Source: Clostridiales bacterium
GTDB taxonomy: Bacteria > Bacillota > Dethiobacteria > Dethiobacterales > Dethiobacteraceae
NCBI GenBank assembly: GCA_018335855.1
Contig: JAGXRM010000018.1
Span: 22,387-86,386 of the forward strand
DNA length: 64,000 bases
Direction of reading: 5' to 3'
This document shows positions 21,049 through 31,476 of the stretch, piece after piece. The position numbers were made by a program, and so were the translations under genes. Under the pieces are notes generated by a model. The model saw only the letters and a list, made by a program, of their open reading frames with translations. It ran no database searches and was not told the DNA's origin. Every line of letters begins with the position of its first letter. Positions within the stretch are counted from its first letter, which is position 1.

Positions 21049-24000
21049 TTGAGTTTCCCATACATTTACTATTCTTATAAAATCGGTGCAGCATTTCTTG
21101 TGGTGTTGCTATTATGGTTTGTTATTTTTAGGGTGCGGAAAAAAAGAAATATTAATATCAGTGATGCTTCTCTGACAGTGGAGGAGCTTGCGGATTATGC
21201 CAGAAGAATGGCCTTAGAGCATTCAGTTTCTTCAAAAAGAAACATATTAAATTGGCCTATGACATGGATGAATGATAATTATAGTTTTATACTTCAGGTG
21301 TATAAAGGGCTAAATGATGATGTAATACAGAAGCGAACAGTACCGCCTGCTGCAGAATGGTTGCTTGATAATTTTTATACGATTGAAGAACAGGTTAAAA
21401 TCATTAGAAGAGATCTGTCGAAGCAGCACTATTATAGTTTGCCAGTTTTGAAAAAGGGCCCTTATAAGGGTTATACAAGAATTTTTGCCATCGCAATGGA
21501 GTTGGTTTCAAATACAGACGGGCAGATTGAAGAAAGTACACTGCTCAAATATCTAGATGCATATCAATCTCAAAACATTCTTTTTGAGAGAGAGATCTGT
21601 GTAATTCCGACAATGATTAGACTGGCTCTCATAGAGAACATCAGAGTAATAAGTGAAAAAATAAAGGAAACCCAAAAGCAATGGAATTTAGCTGATGAAA
21701 TAGTTGAAAAATTATGGGCTGAAAATGCGGTTGATTTAGAAAAGATAAGCAAGCTATTTAAGAACAATATTGCTGTAATTGATGAAGCTAGTCCATCCTT
21801 TGTAGAGCACCTGTTCTACAGATTGAGAAGATCTGGACGTAGCTACTCAAATGTTTCACGATATATTGAAGAAGCCCTTGATAAATTTCACACGACAATA
21901 GAAATTATTGCTCAAAAAGAACATAATGCCCAGGCTGTTAGCACTGTTTCCATGGGGAATTGCATAACGAGCCTCAAATATGTTTCCATTCTTAATTGGG
22001 TTGATTTGTTTGATTCAGCAAGTTACTTGGAAAAGATTCTAAGGCAGGATCCTGATGGAACATACAATCTTATGGATATCAACTCCCGTAATTACTACAG
22101 GAGACAAATTGAAAAGATAGCAAAAGAATATGGAGTTTCGGAGCTCCGCATAGCACGGGAAGCCATAGATCTCGCGCGAAAAGCTTCACTGGAAAATAAC
22201 GAGCTTGTGGATGACAGATCTCGGAGAAAATCCCACGTGGGATACTATATAGTGGGTGATGGGGAAAGAAGTCATGAAAGTAGGCGAAAAAGAAAGACAA
22301 CGTTCTTTACTAACATCTCACGTTTGGTAAAAAATTCTCCTGGCATCATATATTTGGGTTCAATAGGCGTTCTCACCATGCTCATCGTTACATTTGCCAT
22401 AGGCTATGCCATGAACTTCTCAGGAGCAAATTATCTATATTTTGCAATCATAGCTGGGGTAGCAGTAATGATTCCTGCTTCAGAGATGGCTGTCAATATA
22501 GTGAATTGGCTCGTTTGCAGAGTGAAACAGCCGGCAGTTTTTCCACGGCTAGAGCTAAAGGAAGGCATTCCAGATACTTTGAGTACTATGGTTGTTATAC
22601 CAGCGTTGCTCAGTGATGAAAAACGGGTAGCAGAACTATTAGAAAACATGGAAAATCATTATCTTGCAAATTGCGAAGATAATTTATATTTCGCTTTAAT
22701 CGGTGCTTTTAAAGATTCACATGGGCCGAGCAATAGTGATGATCATAGCGTCTTGTGGGAAGCCTTTGCGGGAATCAAGGCTTTGAATGTAAAGTATGCA
22801 AAAGAAGGAAAAGATATCTTTTATTTTTATAATCGACTTAGGAAATTTAATGAAAGCGATAATAACTGGACAGGTTGGGAACGAAAAAGAGGAGCTTTAA
22901 TGGAATTCAATGAAGTGCTCCTCGGTTCACAAGAAACGAGTTTCTTATTTTATTCCAATGTATTGCTCCCAGCTAAAAATATAAAATATGTTATAACTCT
23001 CGATGCAGACACGGTCTTACCCTTGGGAATGGCTAAAAAAATGATAGGTACTATGGCCCATCCTCTCCATACGCCAGTCATTGATAGTAACAAGGGTATT
23101 GTTACCGAGGGGTATGGTCTGATGCAACCTAGAATTTCCTTTGATATGGTTAGCTCAAACAGATCCATTTTCTCCAGAATTTATACAGGGCAGGAGGGAA
23201 TCGATCCCTATGCCAGTGCTATTTCCGATGTGTACCAAGATCTTTTTGGCGAAGGGATTTTTACAGGGAAGGGTATCTACGATCTACGGGTTTTTCAAAG
23301 CATATTAAAAGATGCAGTACCTGAAAATGCCATCCTTAGCCATGATTTGTTGGAAGGCTCCTATGTTAGAGCTGCACTGGTTACCGGACTGGAATTGGTA
23401 GATTCTTATCCATCAAAATATAATTCCTATATGGCAAGGCTCCATAGATGGATTAGAGGAGATTGGCAGTTAATACCATGGTTAGGCAGGAAGATTTATA
23501 ATAAAAACAAAGAATTAGTAAAAAATCCGCTATCATATATTTCCATTTGGAAGATGGTTGACAACTTAAGAAGAAGCCTTGTGGCTCCAGCTATCATGGT
23601 TTTGCTGTTTTTAGGTTTTAGTATTCTTCCGGGCAGTGGCTACTTTTGGGCTGGATTTGCTATAACTCCACTGTTACTTCCTCTGGCACTTATCCTTTGG
23701 GGACAGCTGTTTACTGGTGGGCCGAAAACTGACAGAATAAAGAGGCATATTTCAGGCTACTTTGGACTAAAAGCTTCCTTGTTTCAATTCTTATTGTCCA
23801 TTGCTTTTCTGCCATATCAGGCAGTAATAGCTTTGAATGCTATAGTGACAACACTTACACGTGTCTTTATAACCAAAAAAAATATGTTGGTATGGGTAAC
23901 ATCCGCCGATGCTGAAAAGGGTCAAAGCAACTCTTTAAAAAGCTATTTATCTGCCATGGGAGCAAGCTCACTTGGGGGTTTTGTCATTGCTGCCATGGCA

Positions 24001-27000
24001 TACTATTTTAAGCCGGAAAGCCTACGTTTTAGTTTAGTATTTCTGGTTGTTTGGGGGATAGCCCCCTATATTGCCTACAATATCAGCAAAGACAATAACT
24101 ATGAGGAAGAGCAGTTAGAAGTGGAAGATTTGCTCGAACTAGGGAAAATAGCAAGAAAAACATGGAGGTATTTTGAAGAGTTTGCAAACCTTACAAATAA
24201 TTACCTTGCTCCCGATAACTTTCAGGAAGAACCTCCTAGAGGGATTGCATATAGAACATCTCCAACGAATATCGGATTAGGACTCTTGGCCTCTCTGTCT
24301 GGGAGAGATATGGGATATAGAGGGATACTGGAAACATTTGATGCCATTTCAAAAACCATAACTACCATAGAAAAAATGGAAAAATGGAATGGTCATTTAT
24401 ATAATTGGTATGATACCAGAACTCTTGAACCCCTAAAGCCTTATTACGTATCCACCGTGGATAGCGGGAACTTAGTATGCTATCTGATAACCTTGGTCCA
24501 AGGCCTAAAGGATTATTATTCCCGTCCTTTGGTTGATGCAACATTTGTCAATGGAATAAAAGCTACCATCCGAAATGGACTTGGGGATGGGGAGCAGCTT
24601 CCCTTGGAATTTACGTATTTTGACTTCCTAGAAAAAGCGGATAAAATTGATCTGGTGTTGTGGAATAAGGCATTGGGAGAACTTATTAATGGAAGTGTGG
24701 TTGCAAATATAAAGAAGAAAGTGTGGCAACTCAAAGTCCAGCAAATGGCCTACATGCTTAAAAATGAGCTTGAGGAATTTATTCCGTGGATTCATATGGT
24801 AGACACAATACCCCAAGATTTATTTCATGATGAATTAGTTGTGGAAACGAATGTATTATTAGACATCCTAAAAACAAATGTATCTTTAAAGGACTTACCT
24901 GCATGTAGCAACAGAATTGTAAAGCATGTTGATAAGTTAATCGAAGCTACTGAGAAAATAAAGGGAAAATCTATTGAGGTGGGGCGGGCTTGGCTACATG
25001 AGCTAAGGGGTGCTGTAAAAAAATCAAATGAATTTTCCCTAACGTTTATAAACAAATATAATCAAATCATTGAGCAGATCAATGAGCTGTCAGCGAATAC
25101 TAGGTTCGTTTATTTGTATAACGATAAAAGAGACTTGTTTTCCATCGGTTACAATGTTGAAGAAAACCGTTTGACCAATTCATATTATGATTTGTTAGCC
25201 TCTGAAGCCAGACAAGCCAGCTATATAGCTATAGCAAGAGGAGAGGTTCCACCCAAGCACTGGTTTATGTTAGGGAGATCTCTGACGGTGGTTGATCATT
25301 ATAAAGGACTGGTTTCCTGGAGCGGAACGATGTTTGAGTATCTTATGCCACTACTAATCATGAAAAGCTATAGAAATACACTATTAGACGAAACGTACTC
25401 CTTTGTTATAAAAAGCCAGCAAAAGTATGGAAAGCAGAGAGGAATGCCCTGGGGAGCATCTGAGTCTTCCTTTAATTCTTTGGATAGTAACCTTGATTAT
25501 CAATACAAAGCTATTGGAGTTCCCTGGCTAGGACTAAAAAGAGGCTTGATTGAAGATGCGGTAACTACACCCTATGCTACCTTCTTAGCCCTTATGGTAA
25601 GCCCCTATGAAGCCTTTAAAAATATTAAACACTTAAAGGCTGAGGGCTTGGATGGGCCTTATGGTTACTATGAAGCGGCAGACTATACTCCGGGACGACT
25701 TGATTTCCAGTCTAAAAAGGTTATTATCAAGAGTTTTATGGCCCATCACCAGGGTATGACCTTATTGGTCCTTAATAATTATTTAAACAAAAATATAATG
25801 CAGCAGCGTTTCTCAAATGATCCCTATGTGAAGGCTGCCAGGCTTCTACTTCAGGAAAAAGTGCCTTTAAATGTAGTATTCACAAAGGAAAACAAGGAAA
25901 AGGTAGTTGTATTTAAAGGAAGCGTGAAAAGGGAAAAGAGCGCATATCGGAAATTTACAGCACCGGATATTCATCTTCCAAAGGCACATATTTTATCGAA
26001 TGGTAATTACTCAGTTATGATGACTGATAAAGGTACAGGATATAGCCGAAGTAAAACCTTTGACATATCAAGGTGGAGAGAAGACCCGATTATTGATAAT
26101 TATGGAATGTTCTTTTATATCAAAAACATTGATAAAAACCAAATTTGGTCTGCCACGTATGCTCCCTTACATGTTCTTCCAGAAAATTATGAGGTTGTTT
26201 TTACTCCTGATAGAGCTACTTTTAAAAGGACAGACGGAGAAATTGCAACATCAACAGAAGTTGTTGTTGCATCGGATGATAATGCAGAAATTAGAAGGAT
26301 TCGGCTTAAAAATACTGGGAAAACCCCCTGTGTACTAGAGGTGACTAGCTATTTTGAGCTTGTTTTGGCTTCGCAAAATAGTGACTTGGCTCACCCAGCC
26401 TTCAGCAATCTTTTTGTAATGACAGAATATAATCCTGAGTATAAAACGTTATTGGCAAATCGACGCCCAAGATGTCAGGCAGACAAAAGAATGTGGATTG
26501 CAGAAACACCAGTAATTGATGGGGAAATAGTAGGTGACATACAGTTTGAAACGGACAGGATGCAATTTATTGGCAGAGGACGTACTGTTAACAACCCTAC
26601 AATGATTGAACGTGAAAAACCCCTATCGAATACAGTGGGGCCTGTTTTAGACCCAATCTTTAGCCTGAGGATAAGAGTAAAGATAGACCCGGGTAAGGTA
26701 GCCCGAATTTCCTTTGTAACGACAATGGCGGATAGTAAAGAGTCTATCATGGAACGAATAGAAAAATATTCAACAATAGAGACTTGTGATGCCTGTTTTA
26801 GGCTGGCCCTTACCAGGAGTGAGGAGGAAACAAAGTATTTAAATATTAGGGCTCCAGAGATGGAATTGTATCAGGATATGATTTCGAATATCCTTTTTAT
26901 AAGTCCTCTAAGGCTAAAGTATGAACAGCTATTCAAAGATAACCGAAAGGGTCAGTCGTCCTTGTGGCCCTATGCAATTTCGGGGGATCGACCAATTATC

Positions 27001-29850
27001 CTTGTGGTTCTCAATAAAACAGAGGAAGCAGATATATTATATGAGGTGTTAAAAGCCTATGAATACTGGCGATTAAAAGATTTGAAGGTTGATCTGGTAA
27101 TTATAAGCCAAGAGGAGAGTAGTTACACAAATCCATTATATTCGCTAATTACAGAGATTGTATCTTCCAGCCAAACCCATGATGTTTTAAGTTGCCATGG
27201 TGACGTGTTTATCCTGAATGCTAATAATATGTTTCCCCAGGATATCAACCTATTTAGTGCCGTAGCCCGGATGATATTCTATGGCAGTGGCGGTACCATG
27301 GAAGAACAATTGAAAACATTACCCCAAAAAGAGTTGCCAGCATTATTGACGACTATTAGAGAAACTTCAAGTAATGTTATACAACGTAACAACGTCTTGA
27401 ATGAGTCTACAGAGAAGCAACCTTCCCCTAAACACATAGTAGCCGCAGAGAAGGAACTGCAATACTTCAATGGCTTAGGTGGGTTTAGCCCTGATGGAAG
27501 AGAGTATGTTATAACGCTTGAAAAGGGCCAAATGACTCCAGCACCTTGGGTAAATGTAATTGCTAACCCGGAATTTGGTTTTATGGTTTCTGAGTCAGGT
27601 GGAGGCTTTTCTTGGTGTGAAAACAGCAGGGAAAACAAACTATCACCATGGTCAAATGACCCTGTAAGTGATAGTCCAGGGGAAACATTTTATGTGAGAG
27701 ATGAATACGGGGAACCATGGTCCATGACGCCGCTGCCAATAAGAGAAGAGGAAGCGTATACCATAAAACATGGATTTGGCTATTCTGAATTTGAACATGT
27801 AAGTCATGGGATAGCACAAGGCCTGGTGCAGTTTGTGCCTGTGGAAGGCACAGTAAAGATAAGTATTATTAGCCTAAGAAATGAAAGTCCCGATGACAGA
27901 AATTTAAACATAACCTATTATGTAAGCCCTGTTTTAGGAGTTAATACCCGAGATACTGCTATGCATTTAGTAAGCTCCCAGAGCGACAGAGGAACACTCA
28001 TCATTGAGAATCCATATAATCGGGAATTTGCGGATAGAGTTTGCTTTATGGATACTTCAATAGAGGAGCGTTCCGTAACTGGAGATCGAAAGGAGTTTTT
28101 TGGCCTAGGCAAAGCCGATTTTCCGGAAGTTTTAAAACGAGTGCATTTGTCGGGTGCAGTGGGGGCAGGCTATGACCCTTGTGCCGCAATGCAGGTTAAT
28201 ATAAGTATCAAGGCAAATGAAACAAAGGAAATTGTCTTCGTTTTGGGAATGGCGGGTCATTTACAAAAAGCCCATGAATTAGCAGATAAGTTTAAGAACG
28301 TAGAAGCAGCAAAGGAATCTTTCCTAGAGGTTAAAAAGTTTTGGCAAGAGAAACTCCAGGTTGTTCAAGTTAATACTCCTGATCCAGCCATGAACATTAT
28401 GCTTAATGGATGGCTTTTATATCAAGTTATTTCCTGTAGAATGTGGGCAAGATCTGCCTTCTATCAAGCAGGAGGTGCCTTTGGATTCCGCGATCAACTG
28501 CAGGACTGTTTATCAATAGCCGCAATATGGCCTGAAATTGCCAAAAGCCAGATTTTAAAACATGCCCAGCATCAATTTGTGGAAGGGGATGTTTTACATT
28601 GGTGGCATGAACCCGCTGGTAAGGGCACCAGAACCCGGATATCGGATGACTTTTTATGGTTACCCTATGTTACTGCAGAGTATATCAAGATTACCGGAGA
28701 CTCTGATATTTTAAAAACAGAACTTTCCTTCTTGGAAGAGGACATTTTAACAGATTGTGAGGACGAAAGGTATTGTCAGCCAAGAATCTCAAATGAAAGT
28801 GCGTCCCTATTTGATCATTGTATTCGTTCTCTGGAAAACGCCCTCAAGTTTGGTGAGCGGGGTCTGCCCCTGATTGGAGGGGGTGACTGGAACGATGGCA
28901 TGAACACGGTAGGGAATTGTGGAATGGGAGAAAGTGTGTGGCTGGGATGGTTTTTATGCACAACGCTACAAAGGTTTATACCTATCTGCCGTGAAATGGG
29001 ACATGGTGAGAGAGCTGATTACTATTTTGAACTACGCGGCAAAATAGTTGAAGCTATTGAGGAAAATGGTTGGGATGGAAACTGGTACAAACGGGCCTTT
29101 TTTGATAATGGAGTACCTCTGGGTTCTGCAAGCAATAGTGAGTGTAAGATTGACTCCCTGGCTCAAACCTGGGCGGTAATTTCCGGTGCGGGGGATGTTG
29201 TAAGAGCTGCAAAAGCTATGAATTCCCTTGAAGATTACCTTGTAATGCGGGAGGAAGGACTCATTAAGCTTTTAACCCCTCCCTTTAATGACGGGGACAT
29301 GGAGCCGGGATATATAAAGGGATATGTTCCAGGAGTCAGAGAAAATGGTGGTCAGTATACTCATGGTGCCGCCTGGGTCGTTGCTGCATTTGCCATGCTG
29401 GGTGATGGAGATAAAGCGAGTGAACTTTTTGGGCTCATCAACCCTATCAACCATACCCGTACTGATAGAGAGTATTCCATATATAAAGTAGAGCCCTATG
29501 TAATGGCTGCGGATGTATATGCCAATCATCCCCACATAGGAAGAGGAGGATGGACCTGGTATACTGGAGCCGCAAGCTGGATGTATAAGGTCGGCTTGGA
29601 AAATATCCTTGGATTTATCAAAAACGGTGATAAATTAGTAATAGACCCATGTATACCGAAAAAGTGGACGGAGTATTCAATAACGTATAATCACTACCAA
29701 ACAACGTATAATCTTAAAGTTAGAAATCCTGAGAATCTTAGTAAGGGCGTGATTAAGATTTCAATGGATGGACAAATCCAAGATGGAAATGTTATAAATC
29801 TTTCAAATGATAAGAGAACACATAATGTTGAGATTCTAATGGGTTCATGA
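21049..29850 (+). CDS. Cyclic beta-1,2-glucan synthase-like protein (GT84 + glucoamylase-like + GH94-type domains)
   Basis: A 2933 aa membrane protein, close to the length of NdvB/ChvB/Cgs. Order: N-terminal helix (about 8-26), soluble region, membrane helices (about 432-485), GT84 glycosyltransferase with VITLDADTVLP (about 648-658), more helices (about 844-1014), a glucoamylase-like middle (about 1085-1600, including NWYDTRTLEP and MPWGASES), beta-sandwich regions (about 1650-1880 and 2140-2400) and a GH94/GH36-type (alpha/alpha)6 domain with GGAFGFRDQLQD (about 2474), GGGDWNDGMN (about 2610) and GGQYTHGAAW (about 2768). Such enzymes build, cyclise and trim beta-1,2-glucans from UDP-glucose. 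The start is TTG 21049 after AAGGAG. No glucan exporter gene is adjacent. Confidence 0.9.
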   Translation: MSFPYIYYSYKIGAAFLVVLLLWFVIFRVRKKRNINISDASLTVEELADYARRMALEHSVSSKRNILNWPMTWMNDNYSFILQVYKGLNDDVIQKRTVPPAAEWLLDNFYTIEEQVKIIRRDLSKQHYYSLPVLKKGPYKGYTRIFAIAMELVSNTDGQIEESTLLKYLDAYQSQNILFEREICVIPTMIRLALIENIRVISEKIKETQKQWNLADEIVEKLWAENAVDLEKISKLFKNNIAVIDEASPSFVEHLFYRLRRSGRSYSNVSRYIEEALDKFHTTIEIIAQKEHNAQAVSTVSMGNCITSLKYVSILNWVDLFDSASYLEKILRQDPDGTYNLMDINSRNYYRRQIEKIAKEYGVSELRIAREAIDLARKASLENNELVDDRSRRKSHVGYYIVGDGERSHESRRKRKTTFFTNISRLVKNSPGIIYLGSIGVLTMLIVTFAIGYAMNFSGANYLYFAIIAGVAVMIPASEMAVNIVNWLVCRVKQPAVFPRLELKEGIPDTLSTMVVIPALLSDEKRVAELLENMENHYLANCEDNLYFALIGAFKDSHGPSNSDDHSVLWEAFAGIKALNVKYAKEGKDIFYFYNRLRKFNESDNNWTGWERKRGALMEFNEVLLGSQETSFLFYSNVLLPAKNIKYVITLDADTVLPLGMAKKMIGTMAHPLHTPVIDSNKGIVTEGYGLMQPRISFDMVSSNRSIFSRIYTGQEGIDPYASAISDVYQDLFGEGIFTGKGIYDLRVFQSILKDAVPENAILSHDLLEGSYVRAALVTGLELVDSYPSKYNSYMARLHRWIRGDWQLIPWLGRKIYNKNKELVKNPLSYISIWKMVDNLRRSLVAPAIMVLLFLGFSILPGSGYFWAGFAITPLLLPLALILWGQLFTGGPKTDRIKRHISGYFGLKASLFQFLLSIAFLPYQAVIALNAIVTTLTRVFITKKNMLVWVTSADAEKGQSNSLKSYLSAMGASSLGGFVIAAMAYYFKPESLRFSLVFLVVWGIAPYIAYNISKDNNYEEEQLEVEDLLELGKIARKTWRYFEEFANLTNNYLAPDNFQEEPPRGIAYRTSPTNIGLGLLASLSGRDMGYRGILETFDAISKTITTIEKMEKWNGHLYNWYDTRTLEPLKPYYVSTVDSGNLVCYLITLVQGLKDYYSRPLVDATFVNGIKATIRNGLGDGEQLPLEFTYFDFLEKADKIDLVLWNKALGELINGSVVANIKKKVWQLKVQQMAYMLKNELEEFIPWIHMVDTIPQDLFHDELVVETNVLLDILKTNVSLKDLPACSNRIVKHVDKLIEATEKIKGKSIEVGRAWLHELRGAVKKSNEFSLTFINKYNQIIEQINELSANTRFVYLYNDKRDLFSIGYNVEENRLTNSYYDLLASEARQASYIAIARGEVPPKHWFMLGRSLTVVDHYKGLVSWSGTMFEYLMPLLIMKSYRNTLLDETYSFVIKSQQKYGKQRGMPWGASESSFNSLDSNLDYQYKAIGVPWLGLKRGLIEDAVTTPYATFLALMVSPYEAFKNIKHLKAEGLDGPYGYYEAADYTPGRLDFQSKKVIIKSFMAHHQGMTLLVLNNYLNKNIMQQRFSNDPYVKAARLLLQEKVPLNVVFTKENKEKVVVFKGSVKREKSAYRKFTAPDIHLPKAHILSNGNYSVMMTDKGTGYSRSKTFDISRWREDPIIDNYGMFFYIKNIDKNQIWSATYAPLHVLPENYEVVFTPDRATFKRTDGEIATSTEVVVASDDNAEIRRIRLKNTGKTPCVLEVTSYFELVLASQNSDLAHPAFSNLFVMTEYNPEYKTLLANRRPRCQADKRMWIAETPVIDGEIVGDIQFETDRMQFIGRGRTVNNPTMIEREKPLSNTVGPVLDPIFSLRIRVKIDPGKVARISFVTTMADSKESIMERIEKYSTIETCDACFRLALTRSEEETKYLNIRAPEMELYQDMISNILFISPLRLKYEQLFKDNRKGQSSLWPYAISGDRPIILVVLNKTEEADILYEVLKAYEYWRLKDLKVDLVIISQEESSYTNPLYSLITEIVSSSQTHDVLSCHGDVFILNANNMFPQDINLFSAVARMIFYGSGGTMEEQLKTLPQKELPALLTTIRETSSNVIQRNNVLNESTEKQPSPKHIVAAEKELQYFNGLGGFSPDGREYVITLEKGQMTPAPWVNVIANPEFGFMVSESGGGFSWCENSRENKLSPWSNDPVSDSPGETFYVRDEYGEPWSMTPLPIREEEAYTIKHGFGYSEFEHVSHGIAQGLVQFVPVEGTVKISIISLRNESPDDRNLNITYYVSPVLGVNTRDTAMHLVSSQSDRGTLIIENPYNREFADRVCFMDTSIEERSVTGDRKEFFGLGKADFPEVLKRVHLSGAVGAGYDPCAAMQVNISIKANETKEIVFVLGMAGHLQKAHELADKFKNVEAAKESFLEVKKFWQEKLQVVQVNTPDPAMNIMLNGWLLYQVISCRMWARSAFYQAGGAFGFRDQLQDCLSIAAIWPEIAKSQILKHAQHQFVEGDVLHWWHEPAGKGTRTRISDDFLWLPYVTAEYIKITGDSDILKTELSFLEEDILTDCEDERYCQPRISNESASLFDHCIRSLENALKFGERGLPLIGGGDWNDGMNTVGNCGMGESVWLGWFLCTTLQRFIPICREMGHGERADYYFELRGKIVEAIEENGWDGNWYKRAFFDNGVPLGSASNSECKIDSLAQTWAVISGAGDVVRAAKAMNSLEDYLVMREEGLIKLLTPPFNDGDMEPGYIKGYVPGVRENGGQYTHGAAWVVAAFAMLGDGDKASELFGLINPINHTRTDREYSIYKVEPYVMAADVYANHPHIGRGGWTWYTGAASWMYKVGLENILGFIKNGDKLVIDPCIPKKWTEYSITYNHYQTTYNLKVRNPENLSKGVIKISMDGQIQDGNVINLSNDKRTHNVEILMGS

Positions 29851-29895
29851 ACATGTGATGATGTACAATTTTTTAGTTTTAAGGTCTGAAAAACT

Positions 29896-29942
29896 TTACA
29901 TTATTTTCATATTATAGTAGATTAAAAAATAATGTAATTTTT
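29896..29942 (+). terminator. AT-rich terminator after the glucan synthase
   Basis: A perfect 12 bp inverted repeat, TTACATTATTTT (29896-29907) with AAAATAATGTAA (29926-29937), followed by a T-run; the stem is AT-rich, so strength is uncertain. Confidence 0.55.
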
Positions 29943-30044
29943 ACAATTACTACAATTTTCTTTCGAATTTTTAGTAATTACTTGAGATAAATCTACCTGA
30001 TAAACAACTCCAATATCTGACGAAAAACCAGAGGTGGATGTATC

Positions 30045-31205
30045 GTGATGAGCAGGGACAATAACAAGTCGGCGGAAGAGCTGCGCCGTGAAGCAGAGAA
30101 GCGGTTGAAAATAAGTAAACAAAAGGGAACATCCCTTGCAACTCCTGCAGAATTGCAGAGGCTTGTTCACGAACTTGAGGTGCATCAAATTGAGTTGGAG
30201 ATGCAGAACGAGGAACTGCAGCAGGTACGCTCAGAGCTGGTGTCATATCTTAAACAATACACCGATCTTTACGACTTTGCTCCCGTGGGCTATATCACCC
30301 TGAATCGCAGCGGCTTCATCCAGCACATTAACTTGACCGGATCACGCATGCTCGGGGTGGAGCGCACCCGGTTGGTAAATCAGCCGTTCGGTCGGTTCGT
30401 CATTGCAGACTCCCGGCCAGCTTATACCGCCTTCTTGGCAGAAGTATTTATAAGCCAACCACAGGTAACCTTTGATATTGGACTGAAAAAAGAGGGGCAT
30501 GGAACGTTTTTTGTGCGTGTTGATGCCAGTGTCTCCGGGGACGGGCAAGAATGCCGCGTTGCCCTAATGGACATCTCGGCGAAAAAGCAGGCGGAAGAAT
30601 TGCTCCGGGAAAGTGAACGAAAATACCGTACCTTATTTGAAGCTATGTCTCAGGGTGTTGTGCACCACGGATCAGATGGCAAAATAATATCGGCTAACCC
30701 CGCAGCCGAAGCCATTCTGGGCATATCCATCGATCAAATGCAGGCAAAAACACCGACAGACTCCCGTTGGTTGGCTATTCGTGAAGATGGATCTGAATTC
30801 CCCGAGGATGCACACCCCTCCATGGTGGCCCTTCGCACGGGAAAAGCACTGCAAAATGTGGTCATGGGGGTTTTTTCACCGAAAGCTGACGGCTATATTT
30901 GGCTCAATATTAATGCGGTGCCGCTGTTTTTGCACGGTGAAGGCAGGTCATCCCAGGTCATGATAACCATTGAGGATATTACATATCGTAAACGCATCGC
31001 TATATATAACAAGCTTACCCCCAGAGAGAAAGAGGTTTTTAAGCTGGTGGCCAAAGGCCGCAATCGTAGAATAATTGCGGAAGCTTTGAACATAAGACCC
31101 AAAACTGTGGACAAGCACATTAGCAACCTGACGGAAAAACTTAACCTGCGTAAGAAAGACGAAATTGTGCAGTTTGCCACGCTTTTAGGGTTGGTGGTTT
31201 CATAA
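30045..31205 (+). CDS. PAS-domain LuxR-type transcriptional regulator
   Basis: A 386 aa protein: a coiled N-terminus with HELEVHQIELEMQNEELQ (about residues 44-61), two PAS domains (about 70-185 and 195-315), and a C-terminal LuxR/FixJ HTH with LTPREKEVFKLVAKGRNRR and KTVDKHISNLTEKL (about 326-375). It has no kinase or receiver domain, so it probably binds a ligand or cofactor by PAS and regulates transcription directly. Start is GTG 30045 or the adjacent ATG 30048, after GAGGTGG. Its N-terminal 190 residues are clearly paralogous to the hybrid kinase 270 bp downstream, suggesting a sensor-regulator pair. Confidence 0.9.
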   Translation: MMSRDNNKSAEELRREAEKRLKISKQKGTSLATPAELQRLVHELEVHQIELEMQNEELQQVRSELVSYLKQYTDLYDFAPVGYITLNRSGFIQHINLTGSRMLGVERTRLVNQPFGRFVIADSRPAYTAFLAEVFISQPQVTFDIGLKKEGHGTFFVRVDASVSGDGQECRVALMDISAKKQAEELLRESERKYRTLFEAMSQGVVHHGSDGKIISANPAAEAILGISIDQMQAKTPTDSRWLAIREDGSEFPEDAHPSMVALRTGKALQNVVMGVFSPKADGYIWLNINAVPLFLHGEGRSSQVMITIEDITYRKRIAIYNKLTPREKEVFKLVAKGRNRRIIAEALNIRPKTVDKHISNLTEKLNLRKKDEIVQFATLLGLVVS

Positions 31206-31239
31206 CATATCTATCACAAGATACTGGCACGTTCTCAAC

Positions 31240-31266
31240 AAGCCTCATAATCATGGGGCTTTTTTC
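31240..31266 (+). terminator. Intrinsic terminator after the PAS-LuxR gene
   Basis: AAGCCTCAT (31240-31248) pairs with ATGGGGCTT (31253-31261), followed by TTTTT. A similar terminator ends the dehydratase gene at 38143. Confidence 0.88.
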
Positions 31267-31353
31267 ATTGAGAATTCAATATAAGTTAAATAAAAGAAAT
31301 TATTGCTAATGGATTTCTAAGCATTACGTCTGATAATATATAAAAAACTGTGT

Positions 31354-31416
31354 ATGACAGCTACCGAACTATCCGCCATCAAGGAGCTGGATATGGTCGT
31401 GGGGGAAGAAGATTGA
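31354..31416 (+). other. Possible remnant or 20-codon reading frame
   Basis: ATG 31354 opens a 20 aa frame beginning MTATELSAIKELD, and after its stop the same frame continues AKYLMHVIELQAW. This faintly resembles the start of CotF-like spore coat proteins. There is no clear ribosome site. Weak call. Confidence 0.2.
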
Positions 31417-31476
31417 GCAAAATATCTAATGCATGTAATAGAGCTTCAAGCCTGGTAAGATACCGGAGGGATCGAC

